A stretch of DNA of 64,000 nucleotides from Oscillospiraceae bacterium (GCA_902779945.1 CACZDN010000005.1:124001-188000), one strand, 5' to 3'. Shown: positions 1 through 9,268, counted from the first letter of the stretch. Program-made: numbers and translations. Notes: generated from the sequence alone by a model not told the origin.

Positions 1-516
1 GCCTTCCAGCCGGTCTGCGGCTTCAACTACGGCGCAAAGAAATATGACCGCGTGCGCCAGGGCTATGTCTTTTGCCTGAAAACGGGCGTCGGCTTCCTGC
101 TGGCGGCGTCCGGCCTCGGTTTCGCCTTCGCGCCGAAGCTGATTGCCCTCTTCCGGGACGATCCGAACGTCATCGCCATCGGCTCGGTCGCGATGCGCTG
201 CCAGTGCTGCACCTTCACGCTCATGGCCGTGGTGACCATGACCAACATGCTCTACCAGAACATCGGCCGCGTCGTGGGGGCCACGCTGCTCGCCGTCGCG
301 CGGCAGGGGCTTATGTTCATCCCGGTGGTGCTGATCCTGCCCCATATGTTTCAAAAGCCCATCCGGGGCGTCTACCTCGCGCAGCCGACGGCGGACCTCT
401 TCGCGTTCCTGCTTGCGGTCGTCCTCGCGGTGAAAATGTACCGGGAGCTCAAACGCAATGAGGCCGAGGTCCGCGCCGGCGCGGGAATTACAGATACGAC
501 CGCAGATCGACCGTGA
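1..516 (+). CDS. MATE family efflux transporter, C-terminal part
   Basis: The gene is cut by the window start; 171 residues of the C-terminal half remain. The fragment opens with QPVCGFNYGAKKYDRV, a loop typical of multidrug and toxin extrusion (MATE/NorM) transporters, and then shows about four hydrophobic membrane segments ending in a charged cytoplasmic tail. MATE proteins exchange cations for drugs or metabolites across the inner membrane; the substrate here cannot be read. Its last 29 bases overlap convergently with the end of the next gene on the opposite strand. The family call is firm; the specificity is unknown. Confidence 0.88.
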   Translation, partial: AFQPVCGFNYGAKKYDRVRQGYVFCLKTGVGFLLAASGLGFAFAPKLIALFRDDPNVIAIGSVAMRCQCCTFTLMAVVTMTNMLYQNIGRVVGATLLAVARQGLMFIPVVLILPHMFQKPIRGVYLAQPTADLFAFLLAVVLAVKMYRELKRNEAEVRAGAGITDTTADRP

Positions 517-922
517 GCTGCTGCTCGAGGTTGATAAGGCGCTTTGTGATGTCCTTGGACTTCTCATCCGCCGCCCCGTACTGGTTGAGATAGCGGTTGA
601 GGGACTTGACGCCCATGTTGCAGCCGTCCGTCATGAGATCGGCGATGGTCGCGTCCGACTCGTCCATGACAAGGCGCATGTTGGTCTTGATCCAGCTCAT
701 GCTCTGGGCGACGGGGTTCGGGCTCTTGCCCCTGTCCTGAAAGCGGTCCAGCTGGGCCTGGATCTCGGTGCCGAGCTGTGCGTGCTCATAGCGGCTTTCG
801 TTGAGCAGATCGCGCATCTTCGGCGCGTGGACGTAGTCGACCACCTCGTCGATGGAGTCGGTGCCCATGCGGATGCCTGCGTCGCACTCGCGCAAAAGCT
901 TGACGGTATCCTGTTCGATCAT
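488..922 (-). CDS. Ferritin-like/DUF2383-like helical protein
   Basis: A 144-residue soluble protein predicted to be almost entirely helical, with E/D/H-rich heptads such as RYEHAQLGTEIQAQLDRF and no signal peptide. The pattern suggests a four-helix ferritin-like bundle of the DUF2383 kind, but I cannot confirm a metal site by eye. The start is the ATG at 922, preceded by AGGAAAGGAG at good spacing; a longer reading frame upstream lacks a ribosome site. The gene stands alone, convergent with the MATE gene and divergent from the VanW-type gene. The function is unknown; homologues are usually annotated as hypothetical. Confidence 0.75.
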   Translation of the reverse strand: MIEQDTVKLLRECDAGIRMGTDSIDEVVDYVHAPKMRDLLNESRYEHAQLGTEIQAQLDRFQDRGKSPNPVAQSMSWIKTNMRLVMDESDATIADLMTDGCNMGVKSLNRYLNQYGAADEKSKDITKRLINLEQQLTVDLRSYL

Positions 923-1006
923 ATAAAACGCTCCTTTCCTGTGCGCTTTCAGTATGCGCGCTTTCGGCGGGATTATGCTGCCGTCCTGACACCCGCAAAA
1001 AGAAAC

Positions 1007-1035
1007 TTGATTTTGCCGTCCCGGACTCATATAAT
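1007..1035 (+). promoter_or_regulatory. Sigma-A promoter of the VanW-type gene
   Basis: TTGATT at 1007-1012 and TATAAT at 1030-1035 are separated by exactly 17 bases, upstream of the VanW-type gene and its strong GGAAGGAGG ribosome site. A near-consensus vegetative promoter. Confidence 0.7.
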
Positions 1036-1120
1036 GAACTCATACAATATTGCTGATACTTCAGATTGATGAAAACTACCGTGCTCGGCGCCGCTCGCGG
1101 CGTCGGGAAGGAGGAGCCGT

Positions 1121-2719
1121 ATGAAAAAAGTCGGGGCCTTTTTCGTATATCTGATCGCCGTTGCGGTGATCCTCGCGATGGGCGGCCTGTTTGCCGGCTA
1201 TATGATCTCCAGCGGGGATAAAAACCTCAGCTACGTCTACGTCGGCGACGTGAATGTCAGCGGCCTGACCCGGGACGAGACGGAGGCGCTGCTTCTCAGC
1301 CGCGGCTGGGGGGAGCGGGAGAAGACGCCCCTCACCGTCACGACCTTCCGGGGGGAGAGCTTCACGGTCGATCCCGTGCGCACGGGCGTGACCGTCCCCT
1401 TTGAATCGCTGGTAGACAAGGCATACGCCGTCGGGCATGACGGAGACATGATCTCAAACCTTCTCACCGCGGTGCATGTATACCGGCATCCCGTGGATGT
1501 GAGCCGCGGCGACCGCAGCATCGACGTGGCCTATCTCGAGGGCCTGATCGACGACTGCCTTGCGCGCGTCCAGGCGGGCCTGAGCGGAAAAGAATATGAG
1601 ATCGACGCCAAATCCTCCCAGCTCCTCATGGTCAAGGGCGGGGACGATCTCAGAATCGACAGGACGGATTTTCTCAACACCATCCTCTACGCCCTCCAGA
1701 CCGGGGAGACGGAGCTGAGCTATACCAGGACCGGCGCCCAGCCGAAGGAGCCTGACTTTGAGGCGATCCACACCGCGCTCTGGCAGGAGCCCGTCAACGC
1801 ACGCTACTCGGACGACGGGACCTTCACCGTCATCGACGAGACGGTCGGCTGCCAGTTCGACGTGCAGCAGGCCAGAGAGCTCTGGGAGAAAGCGCAGCCG
1901 GGAGACACGGTCGCCATCCCGCTGGAGATCTCAAGCCCCGAATACACGGGGGACTATCTGCGCGGAATGCTGTACCGCGACCTGCTCGGCGCGTGCCTGA
2001 CCAAGTTCCCCAACTCCGGCGCCAACCGCCGCAGCAATCTCCAGCTCTGCGCCTCCAGGATCGACGGCTATATCGTCTACCCGGGCGAGACCTTCTCGTA
2101 TAACGAGGTTGTCGGCGCCCGCACCGAGGAGGCCGGCTTCCTGCCTGCGCCCGCCTACGTGGACGGCCAGGAGAAGGACGAGATCGGCGGCGGCGCCTGC
2201 CAGATATCCAGCACCCTCTACGCAGCGACGGCCTTTGCCGGTCTGGAGACCGTAGAGCGCTCAAACCACGTCTTCAAGGTCAGCTACATGCAGCGCGGCA
2301 CCGACGCGACCGTCACCATCCCCGCCGAGGGCAAGGTCATCGACTTCAAGTTCCGCAACAACAAGAGCTTCCCGGTCAAGATCGTCACCGACTTCAACAA
2401 CGACGAGAGCACCATCGGCATCGAGGTCTGGGGCACACTCACGCCTGGGGACTATATGCCCGTCGAGTTCGACAACAGCTCCGGCTGGGAGCACGACTAT
2501 GACCGGCACATCGACCCCGCCTATCCCGACCGGCCCGGCTACAAGATCAAGTTCCAGGTCGAAATGTGGGGCTTTGAGGACGATTTCTCCAGCGGCTACC
2601 GGACGCTGACCCACCGCCTCGTCATCGACCAGGACGGCAATATCGTCGAGGACAAGGTCCTGAATCCGGAGCTGCCCACCGGCGGCTACGCGCTGGACAC
2701 CTACTACCAGCACCCCTGA
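1121..2719 (+). CDS. VanW family protein with peptidoglycan-binding N-terminus
   Basis: A 532-residue protein. Residues 5-30 form one N-terminal membrane anchor. Residues of about 40-270 look like two PG_binding_4-type modules as in Bacillus YoaR. Residues of about 290-420 are a VanW domain, with the conserved run around YPGETFSYNEVVG and the GGGACQISSTLY motif. VanW proteins are envelope proteins often found near vancomycin resistance or wall genes, but their biochemistry is unsettled. The start ATG follows GGAAGGAGG. Ten bases separate it from the dUTPase-like gene, so the two are probably cotranscribed. The domain call is strong; a wall-related role is inferred. Confidence 0.9.
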   Translation: MKKVGAFFVYLIAVAVILAMGGLFAGYMISSGDKNLSYVYVGDVNVSGLTRDETEALLLSRGWGEREKTPLTVTTFRGESFTVDPVRTGVTVPFESLVDKAYAVGHDGDMISNLLTAVHVYRHPVDVSRGDRSIDVAYLEGLIDDCLARVQAGLSGKEYEIDAKSSQLLMVKGGDDLRIDRTDFLNTILYALQTGETELSYTRTGAQPKEPDFEAIHTALWQEPVNARYSDDGTFTVIDETVGCQFDVQQARELWEKAQPGDTVAIPLEISSPEYTGDYLRGMLYRDLLGACLTKFPNSGANRRSNLQLCASRIDGYIVYPGETFSYNEVVGARTEEAGFLPAPAYVDGQEKDEIGGGACQISSTLYAATAFAGLETVERSNHVFKVSYMQRGTDATVTIPAEGKVIDFKFRNNKSFPVKIVTDFNNDESTIGIEVWGTLTPGDYMPVEFDNSSGWEHDYDRHIDPAYPDRPGYKIKFQVEMWGFEDDFSSGYRTLTHRLVIDQDGNIVEDKVLNPELPTGGYALDTYYQHP

Positions 2720-2728
2720 GGAGACGCC

Positions 2729-3217
2729 ATGCACACGATACAGTTTGCAAAGCTCCGCGAGGACGCGGTGATCCCCACCAAGCGGGACGAGGACTCCGAC
2801 TACGATCTCTACGCCTGCTTCGACGGGGAGGAATTCGCCATCCCGCCCTTCTCCACACGCCTGATCCCCACCGGCCTCATCAGCGCCTTTGACGAGAGCC
2901 TGGGCGTCAGGTTCGAGGAACGGGGGAGCAACACCAAATGGTGCGGCATCGTCCAGGCCGGCGTGATCGACAGCGGCTACCGCGGCGAATGGGTCTGCGC
3001 CATGTATAACGGCAACCCCGTCCCGGCGGTGATCTCCAAGGCCGTGCGGGAGGTCGAGCGCCGGGATGACCGCGTGCTCGTCCCCTATGGCAAGGCGATC
3101 TGCCAGTTTTACGTCCGGGAGATCCTGAAGACCGAAATCCGGACGTGCAGTCCGGAGGAGATTCTCGCCCGCACCTCCGAGCGGGGAAGCGGAAAGCTCG
3201 GCAGCAGCGGAAAATAG
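2729..3217 (+). CDS. dut: dUTP diphosphatase-like nucleotidohydrolase
   Basis: A 162-residue protein of the trimeric dUTPase family, which hydrolyses dUTP to dUMP and pyrophosphate to keep uracil out of DNA. The five family motifs can be followed in order: DSDYDLYA (I), RGSNTKWCG (II), GVIDSGYRGEW with the catalytic Asp (III), GKAICQFYV (IV) and a C-terminal RGSGKLGSSGK (V). Motif II is divergent and there is an extra loop between motifs III and IV, so a related dCTP/dUTP specificity cannot be excluded. It follows the VanW gene by 10 bases. Confidence 0.85.
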   Translation: MHTIQFAKLREDAVIPTKRDEDSDYDLYACFDGEEFAIPPFSTRLIPTGLISAFDESLGVRFEERGSNTKWCGIVQAGVIDSGYRGEWVCAMYNGNPVPAVISKAVREVERRDDRVLVPYGKAICQFYVREILKTEIRTCSPEEILARTSERGSGKLGSSGK

Positions 3218-3391
3218 GGCAGCACCGCATAATCCATTATCGGCGCCGCCTGGAAAAACGGCATCATCCTGGGGAAAGATCCCAGAGCATAAAAGCGGTG
3301 TCATCCCGAGAAACGAAGTGACGAAGGATCTTTCCCGTTGAGGTTTTCGAGACCTTGCAGGAAAGATCCTTCGCCTGCGCTCAGGACGACA
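3217..3391. repeat. Intergenic repeats: element-A remnant and GATC hairpin
   Basis: The first part of the 377-base gap between the dUTPase and the surface protein. Bases 3217-3262 start GGGCAGCACCGCATAAT and match the left end of the family-A inverted-repeat element found intact at 9825, 19556 and 27115; this copy is truncated. Bases 3301-3391 belong to the CATCCTGAG-type repeat common in gut clostridia: CGAAGGATCTTTCC at 3322-3335 is the exact reverse complement of 3360-3373, making a 14-bp stem. No gene is seen here. Confidence 0.7.
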
Positions 3392-3501
3392 CGGTGAACG
3401 GAAAAGCTCCTTTGCCTGCGCGCGGGAGAACGCGGCGCTTCGCGCAGGGCGCGGCAGGCGTTTTCCTCCAAAAAAACCAGAAATCTTTCTGCCTCCGGGG
3501 C

Positions 3502-3530
3502 TTGCAGGTGTCGAAATGCTGTGCTATAAT
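3502..3530 (+). promoter_or_regulatory. Sigma-A promoter of the Ig-like surface protein
   Basis: TTGCAG at 3502-3507, a 17-base spacer and a perfect TATAAT at 3525-3530. It lies 65 bases upstream of the start codon of the surface protein gene. Confidence 0.75.
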
Positions 3531-3594
3531 TAACATAACATGTCAAAATCGACAGTTATGAAGATACCAGACAGAGTAACGGAGACTGATTGAT

Positions 3595-4899
3595 ATGAAA
3601 ACGAGACAGAATAGAATCCTGCTGATCCTGGCCCTGACGCTTTGCCTTGCCCTTCTTCTGCCCAGCGTGGGTGCGGCCGCGGTCTATGTCGATACCTACA
3701 CGATGGACAGGGACGACATTTACTATGAGTTCTACCAGAGCAATCTGCCCATTCTTGGGGTCAGACTCGCCTCCGGCCGTCTGCCCTACGGCGTGGCGAT
3801 GTACTGGGAGGACAACAAGGCGTACATCACCGGCGTGCCGCAGGAGCCGGGCAGCTTCACCGCCCTGTTCTATGTGAGCACCTCGGACGCCGAGATCCCG
3901 GTCGACATCAGCTTCGGCGTTCTCGACGCGCCCGCGACCGAGAAGCCCGTGGTCACGGAAAACATCGAGATCACCAAGAGCCCCACGGGTGAGCGCGTGG
4001 AGGTCGGCGGCACGGCGAAATTCGTCGCGCGCGCCAACAACTCCGATAAAATCGTCTGGCGTCTTGTGAGCAACGATACCACCAACACCGTCCACTGCTC
4101 CGATGCGGCGGAGTATTTCCCCGGCCTGCAGGTGTCTGGTCTCGAGACGGAGACGCTGATCCTCTCCAACATCCCGCGCACGCTGGACGGCTGGCGCGTG
4201 GAGGCCCAGTTCTGGAACGGCAGCAAACATGCCGAGTCCTACGGCGCGGAAATCACCATTGTTGACGACAATGGCAGTCCCATCCGCAACCAGACGCAGC
4301 AGCGCCCCACGGCGACGGAGGCCCCCGCCTTTACCTTTACCCCGTCCGTCAGCGGCATGGACATGCCCGTGGACAGCGAGGCCAGGACCGCCAACATCAG
4401 CATCCAGCCGGAGTCCGTACAGCTCCAACCAGGCGACAGCTACACCATCAGCGTGATCGCGACCTCGCCCAACAACGGCACCCTGAGCTACCAGTGGTAC
4501 AGCTCCGCCACCAACAACCGCAGCGCGGCGCTGCCGATCAGCGGCGCGTCGGATGCCTCCTTCACTATCAACCAGACCGATGGCACGGCCTACTACTGGG
4601 TCGCCATCTGGAACACCAAGGACGGTTCCCGCAGCCAGGCTGTCTATTCCGAGCCTGCTGAGGTCACGATCGTCGTGCCCAGCACGCCCACCCCGGTCCC
4701 GACGCCGGTGTTCACGCCCGCGCCCACGCCGACGCCGCGCACGCTCATGCCGGCCAACATCAACTTCCAGCTCGTGCTCTTCGGCATCATCGGTGTGCTC
4801 GCGCTGATCGCGCTGATCGGCCTTGTGATCTACCTGCGCGCCGACGCCAAACAGGCCGAGGCCGAACGGGGAGAAAGCAAAGACAACAAACGAACCTGA
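3595..4899 (+). CDS. Membrane-anchored surface protein with Ig-like domains
   Basis: A 434-residue protein with a signal peptide (residues 1-26, ending VGAAA). Residues of about 45-105 resemble a He_PIG putative Ig domain (LPYGVAMYW... GVPQEPGSFTALFYV). Two further Ig-like beta domains follow at about 120-220 and 255-360, each with a core Trp (the second in LSYQWYSS). Then come a Pro/Thr linker (TPTPVPTPVFTPAPTPTP), one transmembrane helix (about 392-415) and a short charged cytoplasmic tail. The architecture is that of an exposed adhesion or binding protein held by a C-terminal helix; no LPXTG motif is present. It is a single-gene unit with its own promoter. The ligand is unknown. Confidence 0.85.
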   Translation: MKTRQNRILLILALTLCLALLLPSVGAAAVYVDTYTMDRDDIYYEFYQSNLPILGVRLASGRLPYGVAMYWEDNKAYITGVPQEPGSFTALFYVSTSDAEIPVDISFGVLDAPATEKPVVTENIEITKSPTGERVEVGGTAKFVARANNSDKIVWRLVSNDTTNTVHCSDAAEYFPGLQVSGLETETLILSNIPRTLDGWRVEAQFWNGSKHAESYGAEITIVDDNGSPIRNQTQQRPTATEAPAFTFTPSVSGMDMPVDSEARTANISIQPESVQLQPGDSYTISVIATSPNNGTLSYQWYSSATNNRSAALPISGASDASFTINQTDGTAYYWVAIWNTKDGSRSQAVYSEPAEVTIVVPSTPTPVPTPVFTPAPTPTPRTLMPANINFQLVLFGIIGVLALIALIGLVIYLRADAKQAEAERGESKDNKRT

Positions 4900-4910
4900 C
4901 ATATGCATCA

Positions 4911-5067
4911 CAGAGCGTTCCCCCTTCTGGACCATGCCGCTTCGTGAAGCGAGAAAGCATGTCATGCTGCGCTCGCAGCGCCGAAGAATCTTTAAGATCT
5001 TTCGGCTCCGCGATCCTCAGGATGAAAGACTTCACGAAACGACATCGCCCTCTTCCGGAACGCTCTG
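4911..5067. repeat. 157-bp inverted-repeat element, probable terminator
   Basis: CAGAGCGTTCC at 4911-4921 is the exact complement of GGAACGCTCTG at 5057-5067. Inside, CTTCGTGAAG pairs with CTTCACGAA, and the centre is CCGAAGAATC / GATCTTTCGG. The right end runs into a T-run, so the whole may fold as a long terminator hairpin for the surface protein gene. It contains the ATCCTCAGGATG motif of the CATCCTGAG repeat family. Confidence 0.75.
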
Positions 5068-5117
5068 TTTTTCTGCTGTCTTCTACTGGAAAGAAAAGAC
5101 ACATAGAATGAACCATA

Positions 5118-5278
5118 ATACTCTCCTCCGATAAGGCGCTGTGAAAGATTTCCGAGGCGGATTTGTGTCAGGCAAGGCAGCGCCCGCAGGGGATACTTTG
5201 TGTATTGCCGAGGGCGATAACGAAGCATGGCGCAAATCCGGCCGGAAAGATTCATAGCGGTCTATCGGAGAAGAGTAT
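5118..5278. repeat. Family-B inverted-repeat element (MITE-like), copy 1
   Basis: 161 bp bounded by terminal inverted repeats ATACTCTCCTCCGATA and TATCGGAGAAGAGTAT. A second copy lies at 19331-19490 in the opposite orientation, similar along its whole length. The centre holds GGATACTTTGTGTATTGCC, a core that also occurs in family-A elements. There is no coding capacity. Together with the 4911-5067 element it fills the 453-base gap before glgA. Confidence 0.8.
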
Positions 5279-5352
5279 AAAACCGCTTCTCTCAGGCCTG
5301 CGCCGTGAGAGGACCGCTTATCCACTCCAACACGACAGGAGGTCATATACGT

Positions 5353-6831
5353 ATGAAAGAAGAACTCAGCAAGCTCCTCCGGGAGCGCGGGCGAAGCGAA
5401 ATGCCGAAGGTGCTGATCGCCGCCGCCGAGTGCGCGCCCTTCTCCAAGACCGGCGGGCTTGCCGACGTGGTGGGCGTGCTTCCCAAGGCGCTCGCCAGGC
5501 TCGGCGTGGACGCGCGCGTCATCACACCGTACCACCGCTGCATCAAGGACCGCTACGCCGCCGAAGTCGAACATCTGTTCGACTTCCGCATCATGCTCGG
5601 CTGGCGCAACGCCTATGTGGGGATCGAGCGCCTCATCCACGAGGGCTTGACCTTCTATCTTGTGGACAACGAGGACTACTTCGGTGACAAAATCTATCTC
5701 GGCGGTCTGCCGGAGGGGGAACAGTACGCCTACTTCACCCGCGCCATCCTTGAGGCGCTGCCGATGCTCGACTTCGCGCCGGAAATCGTCCACTGCAACG
5801 ACTGGCACACTGCGATGATCCCCATGCTGGCCCACACCCAGTACCGCGGACAGCTCCAGGACCGCCTGAAATACCTGCTGACGATCCACAACATCGCCTT
5901 TCAGGGCAAGTTCGGCTTCGACTTTGTGCAGGACATGTTCGGCGTCGATCCCTGCTACTACACCCCGGAGTTTATCGAGCTCAACGGCTGCGCCGATTTT
6001 CTCAAGGCGGGCTGCGTCTTCTCCGACCGCATCAACACCGTCAGCCCGAGCTACGCGGCCGAGATCAGGATGCCCTACTACGGCGAGGGGCTGGACGGCA
6101 TTCTGAACGCGCGGCAGGCATCCCTCACCGGCATCATCAACGGCATCGACCGGGAGTTCTTTGATCCCGAGACGGACCCCGTGCTGCCCGCGCGCTACAC
6201 CCTCGGCGACAGGGCCGGCAAGGCGGTCTGCAAGCGCGCCCTGCAGGAGGGGATGGGCCTGACCGTACGCGCGGACGTCCCCCTCTTCGCGATGGTGACG
6301 CGCATGACCGAGCAGAAGGGCTTCGACCTCGTGGTCTGCGTGCTGGACGATATGATGTGCCGTGAGGATATGCAGTTCATGCTCCTCGGCACCGGGGACG
6401 AGCGCTTTGAAAACTTTATGATGGCCGCGGAGAAGCGCTACCCCGGCAAGCTCTGCTCCTACATCGGGTATAAGGAGGAGCTGTCCCATCTCGTCTATGC
6501 GGGCAGTGACTTCTTCCTCATGCCCTCGCGCTTTGAGCCCTGCGGCCTGAGCCAGATGATCGCCATGCGCTACGGCAGCGTCCCCATCGTGCGTGAGACC
6601 GGCGGCCTGCGCGACACCGTCATCCCCTATAACCGCTTTACCGGGGAGGGGGACGGCTTCTCCTTCGCAAACTTCGACGCCTGGGAGATGCGCGACGCGA
6701 TGCGCCTGGCCATGGCGTGCTACAAGGACAATGAGATCATGGACGGACTCATCACCCGCGCCATGCAGAAACAATTCGGCTTTGAGCTCTCAGCCGAGGA
6801 ATATGCGAGACATTATCTATGGATGCTGTAA
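5353..6831 (+). CDS. glgA: Glycogen synthase (ADP-glucose type, GT5)
   Basis: A 492-residue bacterial glycogen synthase, which adds glucose from ADP-glucose to the non-reducing end of alpha-1,4-glucan. The N-terminal substrate loop KTGGLADVVGVLPKALARLG is at about residues 28-47. HCNDWHTAMIP and TIHNIAFQG are present, and the C-terminal Rossmann domain carries the SRFEPCGLSQMIAMRYG segment with the catalytic Glu. The start is the ATG at 5353 after AGGAGGT; an upstream in-frame ATG has no ribosome site. It overlaps the GH13 gene by 13 bases, so the two are translationally coupled. No glgC, glgD or glgB is in this window. Confidence 0.95.
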   Translation: MKEELSKLLRERGRSEMPKVLIAAAECAPFSKTGGLADVVGVLPKALARLGVDARVITPYHRCIKDRYAAEVEHLFDFRIMLGWRNAYVGIERLIHEGLTFYLVDNEDYFGDKIYLGGLPEGEQYAYFTRAILEALPMLDFAPEIVHCNDWHTAMIPMLAHTQYRGQLQDRLKYLLTIHNIAFQGKFGFDFVQDMFGVDPCYYTPEFIELNGCADFLKAGCVFSDRINTVSPSYAAEIRMPYYGEGLDGILNARQASLTGIINGIDREFFDPETDPVLPARYTLGDRAGKAVCKRALQEGMGLTVRADVPLFAMVTRMTEQKGFDLVVCVLDDMMCREDMQFMLLGTGDERFENFMMAAEKRYPGKLCSYIGYKEELSHLVYAGSDFFLMPSRFEPCGLSQMIAMRYGSVPIVRETGGLRDTVIPYNRFTGEGDGFSFANFDAWEMRDAMRLAMACYKDNEIMDGLITRAMQKQFGFELSAEEYARHYLWML

Positions 6832-9203
6832 ACGAGAAAACCTATTCGATCTATTTCGGCGGCAAATACCGGGAGGACTGGTCGGAGGACTATACGCTGT
6901 CCATCTGCTACGAAAACCGCCGCTGCGTCCTGGCCCGCCGGGAGGACGGAAAATGGATGCCTGCGGGCGGCGACAGGCAGATCTGCGCCCTGCTGGTCTC
7001 TCCCTTCTGCCCCCAGCTCATGCAGGACTACTTTCAGGCCGCGGCTACGGTCTATGCCGCGATCCACGACTGCCTCTCGCGAGGCCTGAAGCTGGAGCGG
7101 CTGAACGAGTGCTTCCAGGCGACCGGGATGCCTCTCGCCGCGCCGGAGCTCATGCGTCTTTTGATGGACGACTGCGGGATGCGCCTCGAGGAGGCCTACC
7201 AGATTACCGCCGCCTGCTGCGACGACCTGAGCTGCTCCGGCGTCCTTCCGCAGTATATCAAGGCATACCAGCCGCGCACGGCCCATGTGATCAGCATTTT
7301 GCGCCGCACGGCCGAGCGCACGCCCGCCCTGCTGCATGACTCCCGCCTGCCCGAATACCGCAGCCGCTACGGTGCCGTGCGCGTCGGACGGGAGCTGCGC
7401 CTTGCCTTCCGCTGCCGCGGCGGACAGATCGACCGTGCGGAGCTGGTGCTCTGGGGTGACGATTTTGAGCACAGCTGGTCCATGGAGCGGGAGGGCGACC
7501 TGTATTATGTAAACATCCCGACGCCGGAACAGCCCAAGGCCCTCTGGTACGCCTTCTATGTAGAGACCGAGAGCAGCGCCCACTGGCTGTGCCCGGATGC
7601 GACGGGCTATCTCGGGCGGCTCTTCCCGCGCAGGGAGGCCGGCTTCCGGCTGACCGTCTACGCGCCGGATTTCCAGACGCCCGCGTGGTTCCGCCGCAGC
7701 ATCATGTACCAGATCTTCCCGGACCGCTTCGGCTTCTCGAACGACGGCACGGCGGAGCGCGGCATCGAGTACCACGAGGCCCTCGGCCAGATCCCGGAGC
7801 TGCACAAGAGCCTGGACGAGCCGGTGCGCCATCTGCCGCGCAGCTATGAGACCTTCTACAACCCGGACGATTTCTACGGCGGCACTTTCCGCGGCATCGA
7901 GGGGAAGCTGCCCTATCTCAAGGCCCTCGGCGTGAGCTGCCTGTATCTCAACCCTATCGTGGAGGCGCGCTCCAACCACCGCTACGACACCTCCGACTAC
8001 ATGCGCCCGGACCCGATCCTCGGGACCCTGGAAGATTTCGAGCATCTCTGCGCACAGGCGAAGGAGCAGGGGATACGCATCATCCTCGACGGTGTGTACT
8101 CCCACACCGGCTGCGACAGCATCTATTTCGACCGCTACGGACACTACGGCGGAAACGGCGCGTGCAGCGGACCGGAATCGCCCTACTACTCCTGGTACGA
8201 CTTCCGGCATTTCCCGGATGAATACCGCTGCTGGTGGGGCTTTGCGGATCTGCCCGAGGTGAACGAGCATGATCCCCGCTGGCTGCGCTACATCGTCACG
8301 GGGGACGACAGCGTGATGAAGCTCTGGCTGCGGCGCGGGGCCTCCGGCTGGCGACTCGACGTGGCGGATGAGCTGCCGGACGATGTGCTGACTCTCATGC
8401 GCAAGGCCGTCAAGGAGGAGGACCCGGACGCCCCCATCGTCGGCGAGGTCTGGGAGGACGCCGTCATCAAGGAGAGCTACGGTGCAAGGCGCAGCTATGC
8501 CCTGGGCACGGCGCTCGACTCGGCCATGAATTACCCGCTGCGCACGGCGATCATGGACTTTGCCCACGGGGCCTGCAACGCTTACGAGCTGCGGGATTTC
8601 CTGATCGGCCAGCAGATGAACTACCCCTATCCCTTCTACTACGCGCTGATGAACCTGCTCGGCTCGCACGACGTGCCGCGGGTCAAGACCGTCCTGGCCT
8701 GCCCCTTCAACCTGCGTATGCTGAGCCGGGAGGACCAGCTCGCCGTCACCTATACGCAGGAGGCCCTGGAGAAGGCGGAGAGGCAGGAGATGATGTGCGC
8801 CGCACTGCAATTCGCGTTGCCCGGCGTTCCCAGCATCTACTACGGGGACGAGCAGGGCATGGAGGGCGTCGGCGACCCGTTCAACCGCGGCCCCTTCAGG
8901 GAGGGGAGCGAGACCCTGCACGAGCGCTACGCGCAGCTGAGCGCGATGCGCAACAGCGCCCCCGCCCTCTCGACCGGCGAGGCCCGCTTCTTTGCCGACA
9001 ACAGCGAGCTGCTGCTGGTCCTGCGCTATGTCACCGAGGGGCACGACGTCTTCGGCGAGCCGTGCGAAAACGGTGCCTATCTCTGTGTCGTCAACCGCGA
9101 CGAGAAGCCGCGCGCCTACAGCGTCGACTGTTCCGCCGCCGGCCTCGGTGTCTATACCGGCACAGCCGAGCCCGTCTCGGGCGAGATCATTCGTCTTGCG
9201 TAG
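6819..9203 (+). CDS. GH13 alpha-glucan hydrolase with phosphorylase-like N-terminal extension
   Basis: A 794-residue protein. From about residue 290 onward it is a GH13 (alpha-amylase/neopullulanase type) TIM barrel: MYQIFPDRF, the nucleophile region GWRLDVADEL (Asp about 514), acid/base GEVWEDA (Glu about 543) and GSHDVPR (Asp about 618). A beta-sandwich linker precedes it (about 170-290). The first about 155 residues do not belong to GH13: QDYFQAAATV, APELMRLLMDDCGMRLEEAY and the following segment resemble part of the N-terminal domain of alpha-glucan phosphorylase (PELMRILVD...DWDKAW), without its catalytic half. The gene overlaps glgA and is probably intracellular, as no signal peptide is present. 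It likely trims or debranches glycogen; the exact linkage specificity is unknown. Confidence 0.88.
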   Translation: MDAVNEKTYSIYFGGKYREDWSEDYTLSICYENRRCVLARREDGKWMPAGGDRQICALLVSPFCPQLMQDYFQAAATVYAAIHDCLSRGLKLERLNECFQATGMPLAAPELMRLLMDDCGMRLEEAYQITAACCDDLSCSGVLPQYIKAYQPRTAHVISILRRTAERTPALLHDSRLPEYRSRYGAVRVGRELRLAFRCRGGQIDRAELVLWGDDFEHSWSMEREGDLYYVNIPTPEQPKALWYAFYVETESSAHWLCPDATGYLGRLFPRREAGFRLTVYAPDFQTPAWFRRSIMYQIFPDRFGFSNDGTAERGIEYHEALGQIPELHKSLDEPVRHLPRSYETFYNPDDFYGGTFRGIEGKLPYLKALGVSCLYLNPIVEARSNHRYDTSDYMRPDPILGTLEDFEHLCAQAKEQGIRIILDGVYSHTGCDSIYFDRYGHYGGNGACSGPESPYYSWYDFRHFPDEYRCWWGFADLPEVNEHDPRWLRYIVTGDDSVMKLWLRRGASGWRLDVADELPDDVLTLMRKAVKEEDPDAPIVGEVWEDAVIKESYGARRSYALGTALDSAMNYPLRTAIMDFAHGACNAYELRDFLIGQQMNYPYPFYYALMNLLGSHDVPRVKTVLACPFNLRMLSREDQLAVTYTQEALEKAERQEMMCAALQFALPGVPSIYYGDEQGMEGVGDPFNRGPFREGSETLHERYAQLSAMRNSAPALSTGEARFFADNSELLLVLRYVTEGHDVFGEPCENGAYLCVVNRDEKPRAYSVDCSAAGLGVYTGTAEPVSGEIIRLA

Positions 9204-9268
9204 AGAAACGGCCGGGCAGAGCAATCCACTTTTGTATAAATATACTAAAACTGTAGAGAAGCACTTGC

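Noticed and set aside
458-1069. Plus-strand frame opposite the ferritin-like gene
   Set aside because: The minus strand has the proper ribosome site and a sensible helical protein; the plus frame covers the promoter of the next gene and has no ribosome site.
5305-5352. Longer glgA start
   Set aside because: No ribosome site; AGGAGGT sits before the ATG at 5353.
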